This document shows positions 1 to 11,100 of a stretch of 64,000 nucleotides of DNA, one piece after another; the stretch's first letter is position 1, and each line of letters opens with the position of its first letter. The notes beneath the pieces were generated by a model. It saw nothing but the letters and a program-made list of their open reading frames with translations, made no database searches and had not been told where the DNA came from. This DNA comes from Breviolum minutum Mf 1.05b.01 (lineage: Eukaryota > Sar > Dinophyceae > Suessiales > Symbiodiniaceae). A program made the translations under genes and the position numbers. The stretch spans positions 122,677 to 186,676 of the forward strand of contig DF239537.1 in the NCBI GenBank assembly GCA_000507305.1, given 5' to 3'.

Positions 1-783
1 CAGAAATCCAAATTAAGAAAAATCAGAACCGAAGAGTGTTGCCTTCCACTTTGCCTAAGGAAATGCCTCCGAAACACATTGCTGGACGGTACCTGGCTTG
101 GAAACAGATGGATCTGTGTAGTGGTGGTCCCATTTCTCACCCACATGCAACAAGAATATGCGACATAATCCATGTCAGCTGCAGAAGTGTGCATCCCATT
201 CTCTTCAGGTTTTCACCCCTCAAATGACGTCAGGAACCTGCCACCTTCAGGTCAGGTTAAGGATTTCTGGATGAAAATATCATGAACTCCAAACTGTATT
301 GGACCCCTCGCTTTCCAACACACATCATCAGTGGAGAAGATGGTCCATGAAGAATTTTCTGGCCAGCTTTACTGCTGAAACAGCACTCTGTTAGGGTCCA
401 ATTGTTGCTTAGTCTTACAAAAGAAATAGTTGACCATTCCGTTGGAGCAAAAAGCCTTCTGTTTTCTTTTCTTGAGGTCGCTTTGTAACTTGGGCTGAGA
501 ACGACTGGCGCCTGCCTGCATCGGGTCAGCTGTCCTTTGATTTCGTAGCCCTTTATAGGCGGTTTTCGATGGACCGGTGCTGTGGGGGTCCAATTGGTGG
601 GATATGTAGGAAAACAAAATAAGAGCTAAGAGTGAGGTTTTGTAGAGGAATCTGATGTTCGCCACGACTCCGGAAACGCCGGACTACAAAAGCATCAATC
701 AAGTCGAAAGAAGATGTTCAAAGAGATCTCCAATTTATTGGCTTATTGTCATGAGAATCTAAGGGTACACCGAAAAAGCCAGC

Positions 784-845
784 CCTTTTAAGATAAGGCC
801 TTATTAAGGGACTACCTTTTAAGATAAGGCCTTATTAAGGGACTA
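784..845. repeat. 31-bp exact tandem duplication
   Basis: The unit begins CCTTTTAAGATAAGGCCTTA and ends TTAAGGGACTA. It occurs twice head to tail with no difference, at 784-814 and 815-845. A core AAGGCCTTATTAAGGG is also partly palindromic. The identity suggests a very recent duplication or an assembly artefact. Confidence 0.85.
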
Positions 846-890
846 CACTCCCCTGAAACAAAAAAATCGCTGAAACCCCTGAAAATCGGC
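843..890. mobile_element. Half of a foldback (MITE-like) element
   Basis: TACACTCCCCTGAAAC followed by CGCTGAAACCCCTGAAAA matches one terminal arm of the complete foldback copy at 26057-26172, read from its right end. No opposite arm is visible nearby, so this is a solo or truncated end of foldback family 1. Confidence 0.55.
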
Positions 891-1161
891 CTTTTACCCC
901 AAAAAGGCAACTAATGTCGACATGGCATTAATAAACCCCCCCCCCCCCTCCAGATTTTNACCAGGTCATGGGTGGAAACAGAATTTTTTTATTGAATACC
1001 CTGTCACACTATTGAGTAACTTTAGGTCGAATACTCTTTGTAGTATTGGGAGCTCCGGAGAATTTTTTTATTGCATTACCCTTTATTAAAGTCAGGTTAA
1101 CATTATATAGTATTCCACCACCATCCGTTTTTCAGGTGCGTTTGCTTGCTGTTCGTTTCAG

Positions 1162-1258
1162 GGAGGCTAACCACCATTGATCCCTGGAACGCAGCGCAAG
1201 GCCACCTGCCAACGCCACCGCAGTGGCTCCGGACGCCTGGGGCCAAGTTCTTGCAGCT
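1162..1258 (+). CDS. Candidate exon, unknown protein
   Basis: After a TTTCAG acceptor the frame reads GRLTTIDPWNAAQGHLPTPP and continues QWLRTPGAKF up to a stop at 1259. The competing frame (Arg/Ser/Gly-rich) looks less like protein. No domain is recognised. It may be an upstream exon of the gene that continues to the right. Confidence 0.3.
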
Positions 1259-1468
1259 TTAGCGGACACTTCGGCGGTCTGAAAAATGGGAAGGGGAAAA
1301 AGATAGGGAAATCCGTGGATGGTTTCAAGTTTGGAAAGTCTTTTTTTCTTAAATTTAAGTGTGTTTAGTGATTTGATGGTTTCAAAGTTTTGAACTTAAA
1401 TATGTTTGTTGTTGTTTGATGGCTTGAAAGTTTTTTCTGTGTATTTTGTTACATCTGGTTCAATATAA

Positions 1469-1651
1469 GATAGTACGAAAGTAGAAAAGTCATTGGGGCT
1501 TATTGAATTGATTGTCTTGCATTATCGACCTCATTCTTTAGACAAAGAAGTTGCTAACTTGTGGTTAAAAACACTTCACCCGTTGGGGAAACAACTTGTG
1601 GACATCGGTTTGATCATCATGGGCAACGACCAGAAAGAGGCTGAACAAATC
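1469..1651 (+). CDS. Candidate exon, unknown protein
   Basis: An uninterrupted frame of about 61 codons without an initiating Met, bounded by stops. It reads DSTKVEKSLGLIELIVLHYR, then RPHSLDKEVANLWLKTLHPL and GKQLVDIGLIIMGNDQKEAE. The amphipathic helix-like composition is typical of real protein. The exact exon edges are not clear; an AG precedes SLGLIE and the donor may lie in GACCAGAAAG. I do not recognise a family. Confidence 0.45.
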
Positions 1652-1705
1652 TAACAATACAAAGCAAAACGAGAGGATGACAGAATCCCTCGCAAGAATG
1701 TGAAA

Positions 1706-1921
1706 TGCAAGGGTCAACCATCGCAAAATCGAAGGATTGGAAAGTCAAGTGCAAAATATTGTGCAAAGACAAGACATGTGCAAAATGGTACAAACACGAT
1801 ATAATCGCATCCTCATTCCAACTGCTATGATGCTCAACGTCAGGACTTGGTCGCCCCAAAGGTTCGAGGGGGAGACAAGGACCTGCTGGGTTGTGATACC
1901 GGGAGATAGGGTGGACTCATG
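1706..1921 (+). CDS. Candidate exon, helical or coiled-coil
   Basis: The frame reads RVNHRKIEGLESQVQNIVQR then QDMCKMVQTRYNRILIPTAM and runs to a stop at about 1920. The first half has the Glu/Gln/Arg heptad-like pattern of a short coiled coil. The exon could end earlier at one of several CAG/GAG sites near 1849-1870, where the reading becomes less protein-like. Function unknown; probably the same gene as the exons at 1469 and 1929. Confidence 0.4.
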
Positions 1922-1928
1922 ATTTTGA

Positions 1929-2084
1929 TGCCATGACAGCTATGAGGTGAGGTTTCGCTGCAAGATGCTGCAAGATGTAAGGCTATGGACGATGGATGAT
2001 TTGTTTCATATTTGCCATCTTCAAAGCTTCAGGGAAGATCCCATCAGTGATCGTGTTTACAGAGTTTGTGTTTCAATAGGAAGT
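1929..2084 (+). CDS. Candidate exon, unknown protein
   Basis: A 52-codon open frame that contains VRFRCKMLQDVRLWTMDDLF followed by HICHLQSFREDPISDRVYRV. Trp, Cys, Asp and Arg content and the lack of low complexity argue for coding sequence. It ends at a TAA at 2085; an upstream CAG at about 2068-2070 could be the true exon end. No family recognised. Confidence 0.42.
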
Positions 2085-2436
2085 TAACAAAAATCATTCA
2101 CTTTGGAGGTGAAAACTGTCATTTTCTTACATGCTATAGTCGCATTTGGAGGGTATTTTTGGGTATTCCCAAAATTTGGGAATTAGTTGTTGGTTTTAGG
2201 AGCTTAAAAAAGATACCAAAGTGTTACCCATCCCAAACTCCTTGGATCAATAAAAATTGTTCTGGTTTCCCAGTGTAGGGATTATTTTTTTACCCCCCCC
2301 CCCCAAAAAAAAAAAGGCAAGGACTATACCTGGTTTTTTTCAGTGGCAAAAAAAACTGCTACCACGCCCACCCTTTCCTTCCTTCCACCAGAGTTTTTCA
2401 TCCCACTCCTTGGGGATGAATTTTTCCGGATCACAG

Positions 2437-2548
2437 GAGGATCCCTTCGTCCGGAAGCAAGTGGCGAAAGTGCAATGGGCACTTCGTGCCTTGAGCAGTC
2501 GTGTATGGCTCCTGACCCGACAACTCAGGCGTTTTTCAGATGGGCAGA
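2437..2548 (+). CDS. Candidate exon, basic amphipathic helix
   Basis: After the acceptor GGATCACAG the frame reads EDPFVRKQVAKVQWALRALS and then SRVWLLTRQLRRFSDGQ. A stop follows directly, so a donor (GA at 2549 or a nearby site) would close the exon. Alternating hydrophobic and basic residues suggest a cytosolic helix. Two other frames are also open here, so the confidence is moderate. Confidence 0.4.
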
Positions 2549-2902
2549 GATGATGGATGATTTTTTAGATGTAAGCACCACAACCATGACTTTTTGGAGA
2601 CATACATTTGATATACAGTGCTTGTTTGAATGGAGCTGTTTGAAATCTTCCAATATTAAAGGCAAAAAACATTCTTTGAGCAATTGATGAGTTCCTTCCC
2701 CTATGCTCTCACACATTAAGGGAGGTTCGGGGGGAGGGTTGCCGCTGTGTTCGCTTGATTTGTCATCTATTTTTCTGAAGAGCAGCCATGGGTTGGAAGT
2801 CGCGCATTGCTGGGGTTGGATGTTGAATTACCAGATTTCTGATGCTACTGAAAAGGAGGTGCCGAGTAAAGTCGCAAGCAACGAACAGATGCAACACATG
2901 AG

Positions 2903-2993
2903 ACACGGAGACACGTCGCCTCTTGCATGAGCTGGTCACGCAGGAACTTGCTGTGTGTTTTCTTGAACCGACACTTGGTAAAGCATAATCTGC
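2903..2993 (+). CDS. Candidate exon, unknown protein
   Basis: One frame reads TETRRLLHELVTQELAVCFL followed by EPTLGKA and a stop. An AG acceptor lies just before the first Thr codon. Two other frames are partly open across the same bases, so the choice of frame is uncertain. Confidence 0.3.
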
Positions 2994-3392
2994 GCGGGAA
3001 CGCTGAAGGCACATGTTTACAAACAAGACAGAGGCAATATTCATGTACTAATACTAATACTATATTTTTTCCAGTATGATTACTAGTAGATACATTAGTT
3101 GCGTTGTACTTAGTGAATTCATCTATTTCCATGGACAAGGTAAGGTAAGTTCTATCATGTCAACAGTTCGTTTGTCTGGTTGAGTGACAGCTCCAATCAA
3201 CCTGCCCCCTTTACATGTTAGTTGGCATCCTTTCAAATTAGTTTAGATTCGGCATTGCAGGGCATGACATTGGTATACCCTAGGCGATTGATTCTCTTGC
3301 AGCTACTGTTTGAAAGATCAGATACCTTGTGTATCCTTTTGTGATGTATGCGTTTCACGTTTCTATGCTTTTTTTGCAAGGTGTTTTTCTAG

Positions 3393-3451
3393 ATTGATTT
3401 CCTAGCTGTTGATTTGGATCCTGCTGGAGTTCAGGACAGGATCGCGGCGAG
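3393..3451 (+). CDS. Short exon with clean splice sites
   Basis: A pyrimidine-rich tract ending TTTTTCTAG is followed by IDFLAVDLDPAGVQDRIAAR and a GT donor (GAG|GTGTTG). The Asp/Ala/Leu-rich peptide is protein-like. Intron-exon structure is good, but 59 nt is too short for family assignment. Confidence 0.45.
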
Positions 3452-4413
3452 GTGTTGACAGCCTTCTTCCTTCGATGTGTGGATTGGCCCATCAACAACA
3501 AATGCACCTTGGATTAATCAGTTTATTAGCTCAATTCCTTTGTTTTGGACCTGGTATCCTATTTATTTACCTGTCTTCCCTGTAACTCGGAAATAAAACA
3601 GCCCTTTTTAAAAGGTTAAGATAATTTAAGATATGTATATATATATATATATGGAAGAATAGATGAGCTGATAACTTCAAGTATCCAACAGGCTGGGAGT
3701 GGAAATCTGGACTCAGGTTGTCAGCCAAAGTTTTCGCGACATCATTGGAAAGACTTGAGCTCCCGGTTGCTTGGTTGGATCGCCCGGATGATTTTTCCCC
3801 TTGCAGCCTGGCGGCCCAATTGAGCGGATCAAAAGGGGCACCATTATACCATTATACATGTATAATTCGATGTGATTCTTCATAATTCTTCTGTTTTTTT
3901 TCAACATACACATATATATATATACAGTATATATATATAGTATTTACATCCACATAGAATATCTACACGATGTATTTGTCGCTTGGTTCACAATGAGGCA
4001 ATCTCGCCCCCACTTCTGGTTGATAGTAGCTACCTGAATCCAGGTTGGGATACATGAATGTATTTCCCTATGGGCAGCCCGATGCTTGGAAGCAAGAGTG
4101 CTGTGCCATGGACAAACCGCAGAAATGATTTTCAATAACTTTTAGTCAGGGAGCTTCCGGTATACAAAAATTCGGGTATCATGAAAATAGCAGAATGTGG
4201 TATTGTATTATATAGGTCTTTATGAATGTCAATATGGTTCATATATTATATCAGGCATATGATGACTTAATGTTCTGTCCTGAAGGACATTTCATTGCAA
4301 ATGTCAATTGCCACAATTCCCTTATTCCATGCGGGTACAAATTAACCATAGGGAAGGAAAGGGAATCCGTCCCCAATTTTAGGCGCCAAAGAGCAGGATC
4401 AGATCAACACTGT

Positions 4414-4557
4414 AGTGTTTGGTTTCAACGTCTTGAGTACGTCTCACGAGTCTTTGAGAACAGACATGTTAAAGCTCAAGAGCTGCCAAAACAGCTACTT
4501 GATTTGACAATTTGCTTGATGGAAGAAAATGCCAGGTTTTCCAAGAGTGACAAAATG
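4414..4557 (+). CDS. Candidate exon, helical protein
   Basis: An open frame containing FQRLEYVSRVFENRHVKAQE and LPKQLLDLTICLMEENARFS. Strong amphipathic helix pattern, no low complexity. AG sites at 4402 and 4414 could be acceptors; the frame stops at 4558. Function unknown. Confidence 0.42.
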
Positions 4558-4641
4558 TAAGAATCTAAGATTGTGTATATATATATATACATATAACACC
4601 CCTTGGCTCTTGACCTCACATGCATGTTTCATTGATATCAG

Positions 4642-4878
4642 ATTCGACCTTGAGGAAATGTCCTTCCATGTGATCGATTTGGAGAAGTGGGAACAGCGGC
4701 GTTGTTTTCATACGTTGGTGCGGTTGGCAGCCGCAGAAGATAGTGTGACACTTGACCGGACTGAAAACCCTCTGGAAGATGTGAGTTTTCTCTTGGCGCG
4801 TCTCCGTCATAAACTCACCGATAAAAAACCATCCCTCCATCATCATGACTTCCAAGGGAAAGAACATCTCAACCAAAG
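4642..4878 (+). CDS. Candidate exon, unknown protein
   Basis: The acceptor ATATCAG is followed by FDLEEMSFHVIDLEKWEQRR, then CFHTLVRLAAAEDSVTLDRT and ENPLEDVSFLLARLRHKLTD. This is one of the more convincing exons of the left end (about 79 codons). A GTGAGT donor-like site lies inside it at 4780 and a second possible donor before the poly-T run at 4879. After the poly-T run another frame becomes protein-like (see the entry at 4897). Confidence 0.5.
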
Positions 4879-4896
4879 GTTTTTTTTTGTTGCTGC

Positions 4897-5018
4897 ACCA
4901 TCCTGTCGAGGAACATCAAGAATCCCATGATGGACAAAGATGCCAATCCAAATACTCCAGCCTTTCAACCCTTTGTGGCAGGTGGGAGTGGGTTGGAAGG
5001 GCAGCAGTTACCGAGGTG
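4897..5018 (+). CDS. Candidate exon after poly-T run
   Basis: The frame reads TILSRNIKNPMMDKDANPNT then PAFQPFVAGGSGLEGQQLPR and ends at a GAG|GTGATG donor. No AG acceptor is visible between the preceding exon and this one, only nine T residues. One extra or missing T would join both in one frame, so either a homopolymer error or an intron with an earlier donor (4780) explains the shift. Confidence 0.4.
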
Positions 5019-5218
5019 ATGAGCCTTTTGAGTTGTATCCAGTTGTATCCAGTTGCAGTTTTAAAGGTGGATGGATGTAACATATCTCACCAGAATTATA
5101 TAAGTAGTTGTAGATGTTGAGAATGGCTTGTCTAAGTGAATATAGTTCGGGCCTAGTTCTATGTAATATCGTGAAGCATACTAGACTGACCTGGATGGTT
5201 GATTTGAGATGTTTCTAG

Positions 5219-5448
5219 ATAAACTTGTCATAACCTCTTTGAAAGGAAACCATCCAGCTTTCTGGGCCTTCATTCCGCATCTCTTTCCATCAGAAGAGGT
5301 ATACCCAAATCTTGGGATGAGCTCGACAACATCCCGATGCAAGGTTTGGTGCAGTGTTCCTTCGAATGCAAAGGATATCATTGATATCATGATAAACGTT
5401 TCCTTTAAGTTGCCGTTCGCAAAAGGATTGAAAGGAAATCACAGATGA
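5219..5448 (+). CDS. Candidate exon, unknown protein
   Basis: A TTTCTAG acceptor precedes a 76-codon open frame that starts DKLVITSLKGNHPAFWAFIP. A GT donor at 5299 (GAAGAG|GTATAC) could close the exon after HLFPSEE. An alternative frame (WDELDNIPMQGLVQCSFECK) is also open downstream, so part of the region may belong to a second exon. Confidence 0.38.
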
Positions 5449-6627
5449 AGAGCTGAAGTGATCTAAAAGCTTCAAAAGCTCAAACTTTGATAGTTTTTGG
5501 GTTAAATGTAGCTTGTGATTGGTGACCTGTCAACCATCAATCCATAATTTTCGTGCTGATATGATTCTGAATGTGACCGTTGAGATTGTTTTTTGTTGAG
5601 TGACATATGGGCGCTGAAGCTAAGCTGGCTCCAATATTGTGAAGAAGTAGGGAGGCATGAGTGGAACCTGTATGACTTAGTGAGCAGATTCACAGATTGA
5701 TAGTGGATTCCATAATTGTACATGACGGGGTATTTCACTCCAGTTTGTTGAAAAAATCATATACCGCTATCTACTCATACTTTTTGTCCAAAAAATGAGA
5801 TCCAGTGTCCACAATTCAAGGTTGCATGGCATGCTGAGGCACGTATAACTGCGCGGTGGATCGTCAAAACCTGAAGGTGCAAACTGATGGGTGGTGGACA
5901 CTTGGTGGTGGAAACACCGGGAAACCCACAGGCCTGAATTTTGGTCAGAAAACATGATGGCAGCGGCCAGCGATTTTCCCAATCAACATGATTTCCAGTC
6001 AAAAATTCTACCATTTTTTGTCCAGGTGTGCTTGCTTGTTCTAAAGACTATATCTCACCTTTGCCATTCCTTCCATACAACTTCAGATCTCCGTTTTCTC
6101 AATGGGAAGGTTAGTAATTCCACTGTCATGAATCCCAGAGCCTCCAATGTATTTACATATTATATGTTTCCCTTACACTTTCACCTAAATTTCCATGAAA
6201 ATTATGGTAACCTAAGTAACCTAAGTTTCCACATATTTCCCTAAGTATTATGTTTCCCTAAGTTTCCAATTATATTTCCCTAAGTTTCCATATATGTCCC
6301 TACAATTTCCATATATTTCCTTATAGTTTCACCTAAGTAAGCTACAATTTCCATAGGTAAATTCACCTCCCATCGTCCACAGGTACGTCGTCGGTTAGCT
6401 GCCACGGTGGGTGGCTGGAGTCACCTACCAGACACCGCATTTGACCTTTGGTACCTTGCCACCCAAGGAGATGGGAAAAAAAAACCACACGCACCGAAAA
6501 AGGGGTGCTTTTTGTATGGATGAGTACCTTCGAAAATGGTGGGTTTTATATGGCATGGTCTTTTTGTTGATGAACCCAAGATTTTTGTTGCTTTTTGTTG
6601 GGTTACTTTTTTTGGTTGTCATATCAG
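5449..6627. other. No gene recognised
   Basis: This stretch holds AT-rich sequence with repeated CCTAAGTTTCCATATATTTCC-like units at about 6190-6350 (stuttering copies of a TTTCC-TAAG motif). I see no exon with splice context. It is probably intron. Confidence 0.4.
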
Positions 6628-6708
6628 GCACAGGCATCTGAAATTGTGAAAAAAAATATTCCGGAAGCTGTCGAGGTGCCACTGGATGACCATATTTTGA
6701 GTGGAAAG
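6628..6708 (+). CDS. Exon with excellent splice sites
   Basis: A T-rich tract ending ATATCAG is followed by exactly 27 codons, AQASEIVKKNIPEAVEVPLD then DHILSGK, and the donor AAG|GTAAGC. Phase 0 at both ends. Clearly exon-like, but the acidic helical peptide has no recognised family. It lies in line with the EF-hand exons downstream and may be part of the same gene. Confidence 0.6.
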
Positions 6709-7456
6709 GTAAGCTACAACTGACCTTACCCGAAGATGGAACCTGCTGCTGTTTGTTGCAAAGGTTTCACCATGGGAAAACCATTCTAAGGATCCAGGAT
6801 CCCTAACCAACCAGTACATACGGAGTCCGGGCTGGAGGGTTTTCATCCTGTCATTACGGAAGAGAACGAAACAGGCATCAACTTCAGGATGGTGAAATTC
6901 TCCAACTTTTTGGCGTTTTTTCTTTGGGCCAGAAAGAATCATGACAAGCTGGGATTGGGAGCACTCTTGAGGAAGTTTGAGTAGAAAACCAAGCAAAAAT
7001 GATGTCCTGTGGTTCCAGAATCCACCTCGTTAGGACCACTGGACCATTTTTTTTGCTGATTTGCACATTTATTTATATATTATTGATTTTATTGGAACAA
7101 ACAACATATAGATGCTGCCTTCCACAAAAAGCGATATCATTGCTGACGCACCCAGCAATGATAGTCGTTCGTAGATCCACCAATGTTTGCTAAGTGATCT
7201 TTGAACTTCACAGCCAACTGCCAGTGGTTCTTATGACCAACTTGATTCAGGTCACAACAAAAAAACCATGGACACATGCATAAAAGTTACCATACTGCGC
7301 CCACTACAAGTGCTTCCATGAAATCGCTGTATTTGATGGGAAATCATGAGATTATATATACATATATATCTTTATATGGTATCCATATCTAACTGAGTAC
7401 AGTATCCACATAAGTTATTTTCTGAAAGGGAAGTAAACTCGAGATCACTTGGATCC
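6709..7456. other. No gene recognised
   Basis: Begins with the strong donor GTAAGC of the preceding exon. It holds only short, poorly biased frames, a reverse-strand frame of 125 codons with no splice context, and (TA)n tracts near 7350. It reads as intron. Confidence 0.4.
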
Positions 7457-7457
7457 A

Positions 7458-7654
7458 TGTTTCTGACCGATAGCCAACCCTTGGATTTGTTGAGGTCATG
7501 TCTCGAAGATGTACCGTTGGAGGTACTGAAGGCGTCGGTGCTTAACTCTGTGCAAAAGGAGTTGTTGTTGTTTCGCTATTGGAAATGCCAGAAAACAAAA
7601 TCAGTAGTTGCTGATAATGATCGGTTAAAAAGAGACACTTATCATTTCATATGA
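7458..7654 (+). CDS. Candidate exon, helical protein
   Basis: The frame reads FLTDSQPLDLLRSCLEDVPL followed by EVLKASVLNSVQKELLLFRY. Leu/Glu/Asp-rich amphipathic helices are evident for the first 45 codons. The last 20 codons before the stop look less biased, so the exon probably ends near 7590. No family recognised. Confidence 0.45.
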
Positions 7655-7764
7655 CACATAGAAGCATAGAAGTGAATAACATATCAATATCAATTGACCC
7701 CACTTCCGTTGGCGACTATCTCTTGTCCTCCAGTGGTCCTAATTGCTTGGTTTGAATCCTCCAG

Positions 7765-8114
7765 GTCGTTATGTTCATGATTCGCCAGTGGGGCAGCACG
7801 GATGGGGCATTTGCAGCACTCAATACTCAGCCGGACAACATGCTCAACCACAAGGAGTGGCAGTCATCCAAAGTCTGAGAAGGTGTTTAGATGTACATTC
7901 CTTGGTAAAGAAATGTCAGTGTGACCAGAGAGTTGAAAAGATGAGTGTCTGTCGGTTCCGAGGGTCAGACATGCAATCTATATGATAATTTCTTTTCATG
8001 TTCACTATTCAACATGTTGATTCCTTTTGGGCAGCACACAATCCTCATGATTTCAAGTCACACAACTTCCAATCGACAACTTCCAGGAGTTTGTGGATGG
8101 CCTCGCAAAAGCTG
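7765..8114 (+). CDS. Two exons encoding an EF-hand-like segment
   Basis: Exon 7765-7875: after CCAG the frame reads VVMFMIRQWGSTDGAFAALN then TQPDNMLNHKEWQSS; the ALNTQPDNMLNHKEW part is a divergent EF-hand. Exon 8058-8114: TQLPIDNFQEFVDGLAKAG, an EF-hand exit helix typical of calcium-binding channels and kinases, ending at a GT donor. The two join in phase only if the first exon ends at T|GAGAAG, a GA donor. The residues in the first loop are not canonical Ca2+ ligands, so binding is doubtful. Confidence 0.5.
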
Positions 8115-11100
8115 GTTGCTGTCGAACTCGAAGGCGGAAACGTTGGATGATCATTGCGGAACGTTGGATGGATAAGTGGGCGAAATGATAGTGGAATACT
8201 GTGGAATAAATCGTTGATACTTAATTTATGGTAAAAGTGACTAATGATGAAGTAAAGGAAGAAGATGAAGAAGATGATAATGATGATGGGGATGAGTATA
8301 GTGGAATCTCTCAACATAGCCTGTGTTGAAATTGAAAGTTGAATCGATACCATTGCTGTCCGAACCGTTTCACCACCTTGGCGGCTGTCCAGGCCAAAAA
8401 AACCTGGCATGCCGGGACAGCAAGGTTTCTTGTTCCTGTTTGGCGTCTTTGGTACTGATGAGTGAGAAGTACTTGAATGGTTCTGATAGTGTATGAAACA
8501 ACACCCTGACTCAAACATCTAGAGTACATGTCCAGTACCTCAAAACCATTCAAAACTCAATGTCATCTTGATTGTGAGCTTACTCCTTGATTATATCTAA
8601 TCATCTAATCCAAATCTATCCAAAATGGTAGGTTCATAGGGAAGATTGACGCATTGTCACGTTGAACCTTGCACCACTGGAGTCAAGAAAGCCTTTTTGA
8701 AGATGTCTCCATTGTGGTTGTGAAGATCCTTTAAACACAGTTAGATTAGTCATTTTTGTGTTGCCACTTTAAAAAAACTGATTTTTGGTGGTCATTCTGA
8801 GGGAGTATCAGTAGCTTTTCAGCACTTTCAAAATGAGACTTTTGTACACTTCAGAGAACAGTTTCTTCCATCAATCTTTGGTTTCACGAGGGCTTTGACA
8901 TTTCTCCGAGGTTCAACAGCCCGCCCAGTGCCCATGCGAACAGAGACTGAGGAGGAAGCTGACCCTGCGCAGATGGAAGCGTTGTCCAGTGTTTTGGTGT
9001 CAGGAGCTTTGTTTTTAGGATTGTTTTAGATTGTTGTAGATGTATTAAGGTATAGGTGGATGTTTTTTTTAAATGTTTTTTTCGGGGGGAGCCAGGGTCA
9101 CTCAAAGTGGGTGACAACTGAAAACTGAGTCAAATGGTGAGGTTGGAAGAGAGATTTGTAGCTGACGAATCCTGCAAATGGCTATCTGTAGACTCGAGTC
9201 AATGAAAAATCAAACATGGGATCCAATCAGAATGTTGGGGTTAAAAGATCGACATGAATTTCTGTTACATGTTGATGTCCTGTTGATAGTGATTTGACAT
9301 AAGTTGATGTGTTTTTAGTATGTTTTTAGTGTGTGTTTTTTTCGCTTTTTCACCAAAACGACCTTCCTAAAAAACGTTTGCGGAAAAATACCGACCGACC
9401 GACGAAAAAAAGCGAGGTGTTTTTCGCTACTTGGATACTTCCCATGATGGGGACATCTCCTCCAAAGAGTTTGAAACCTTGGAACGAGTCTGGCGGGAAC
9501 TGCAACAATCCATGTATGAGTTCCTTGGTTTTGCAAAGGTTCGTGCGTATCGTTCTGCTGCCCTCATGGCAGCCAGGATGGGTATACATTTTCCCGATAA
9601 TGCAAAGGGTTCCCAGATTGTCGTGAAAACCCGTGTCAATGAATGAACTGTTCAAACATCAAACAACTCAATAGAATTATATAGTTGTGAATTGTTGTCT
9701 ATACAAACATGCATTTTTTTCGCGTTTCACCGTCTATCATAGTGCCTGGCCGACTGAAAGTTCAATACTGAAGTGACCAGGCCCCAATCCGCACGAAGTG
9801 AAACCAAAGGTTGAAGCGTGACCTCACAGTCTTCTATGGCTCCTCGGCATTTTTTTGATCACCGTTTGATCTGCGGCAGGTGGAAATGCCATGAAATGCC
9901 AGGAAATGCTTTCTTTGTTGAGATTTGGTTGAAAGGATTCAAAGCTGGTGATGTCACCTCTCCATTTCTGATGATGTGTTTGGCATTTCCCCTTGGAGGC
10001 GCTATGGTGCACGAAGAGATGTTCTGAACCAGCTTACTTTAACAATGCTTGAAATTTGATACTCCAACGATGTTGAAGGTAGAATTTGGACGCGGCACGA
10101 GTTTATGAATCTCAAGCTAAACTAGATCAAACTCACACAGATATCAGTGTCCTGCAGTTGATGATTGCGGTTGCAGCTAGTATCCACTTCTCAAACTTCA
10201 AGGTGATACTTTGATTTTAATTGTCATTGCTTTGTTTCATGAAAAAATCCACGGTCCACCTTTGGTCCTTTGGTCACATGAACTTCTAACTGCCAGCACT
10301 TTTCCGAAAAAACATCTTCCCCAGCGGTTTTTTGGGGGCAGATCCTTAGAGCCCTAGAAGTGTCTGTGGTGAATATGATGACTGTCATGTGTGTTGCGTA
10401 CTGGAAGTTGATATAGTTGATGAGTGGAGGATTATTTAACAAAATCATACCAGAAACAGATGGGGTTGTATTGAAAAGGGGGTCATCAAGATTTAGTTTG
10501 ACCATGCTGTCCTGCTTGGCTAGACCCTAAAACGATACTGCAGCTTCTTGTGCCCGGTTTAGACAGCACTGCTCGATGTTCCTGTATCATCCTGTGTCTT
10601 AGGAATCTGCAAAAAATCATTGCTGTTGCTGTCTACCATGGCCATAGCCGCCCAAGTTCCTTTCTGAGGATCTTTGCAAACAGCTTTTGAAGCAATAGAT
10701 CTCGATGAAAGTGGAGCCATTTCCTTCGAAGAGTTTAAGAAGTGCGTCTTGACCTGGATGTGGGAAAACAAGAAAAACACCCCAAAACCTCATGTTGAAC
10801 GTATAGTTTGGGAGGCCATGAGTCCATGATTGTCTCAAATCAATATTAGATTGACTGCAGTCGATCCACGGCGTAGGTTCAGCCCATTTCGCCATATGCC
10901 TAGGTGTGGCAGCAACACACTTTGACGGCCCTGTGCAAGAGATCTTCATGTTTATTGAGCCTTGTCAAAACAACGTCGCTAGTGACGCTGTTGTTTTCAA
11001 GGAATTGAAGGTCTACCAACAGGTGACTTGAAGTTCATCTTTGCATGCCATACTTGCTTATGTATGCGGCCTGTAATAGAACCCTTTCCATGGGGCCAAC

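Larger units (their letters stand above)
1..1161. other. No firm gene; repeats and an N
   Basis: I see no convincing exon in this stretch. It contains an exact 31-bp tandem duplication (784-845), one half of a foldback element (843-890), a poly-C run followed by an N at 959, and several short open frames on both strands with no codon bias or splice context. It is probably intron or intergenic DNA. Confidence 0.5.

Noticed and set aside
6619-6996. 125-codon reverse-strand frame
   Set aside because: Overlaps the exon 6628-6708 with ideal splice sites on the + strand; no support for the reverse reading.
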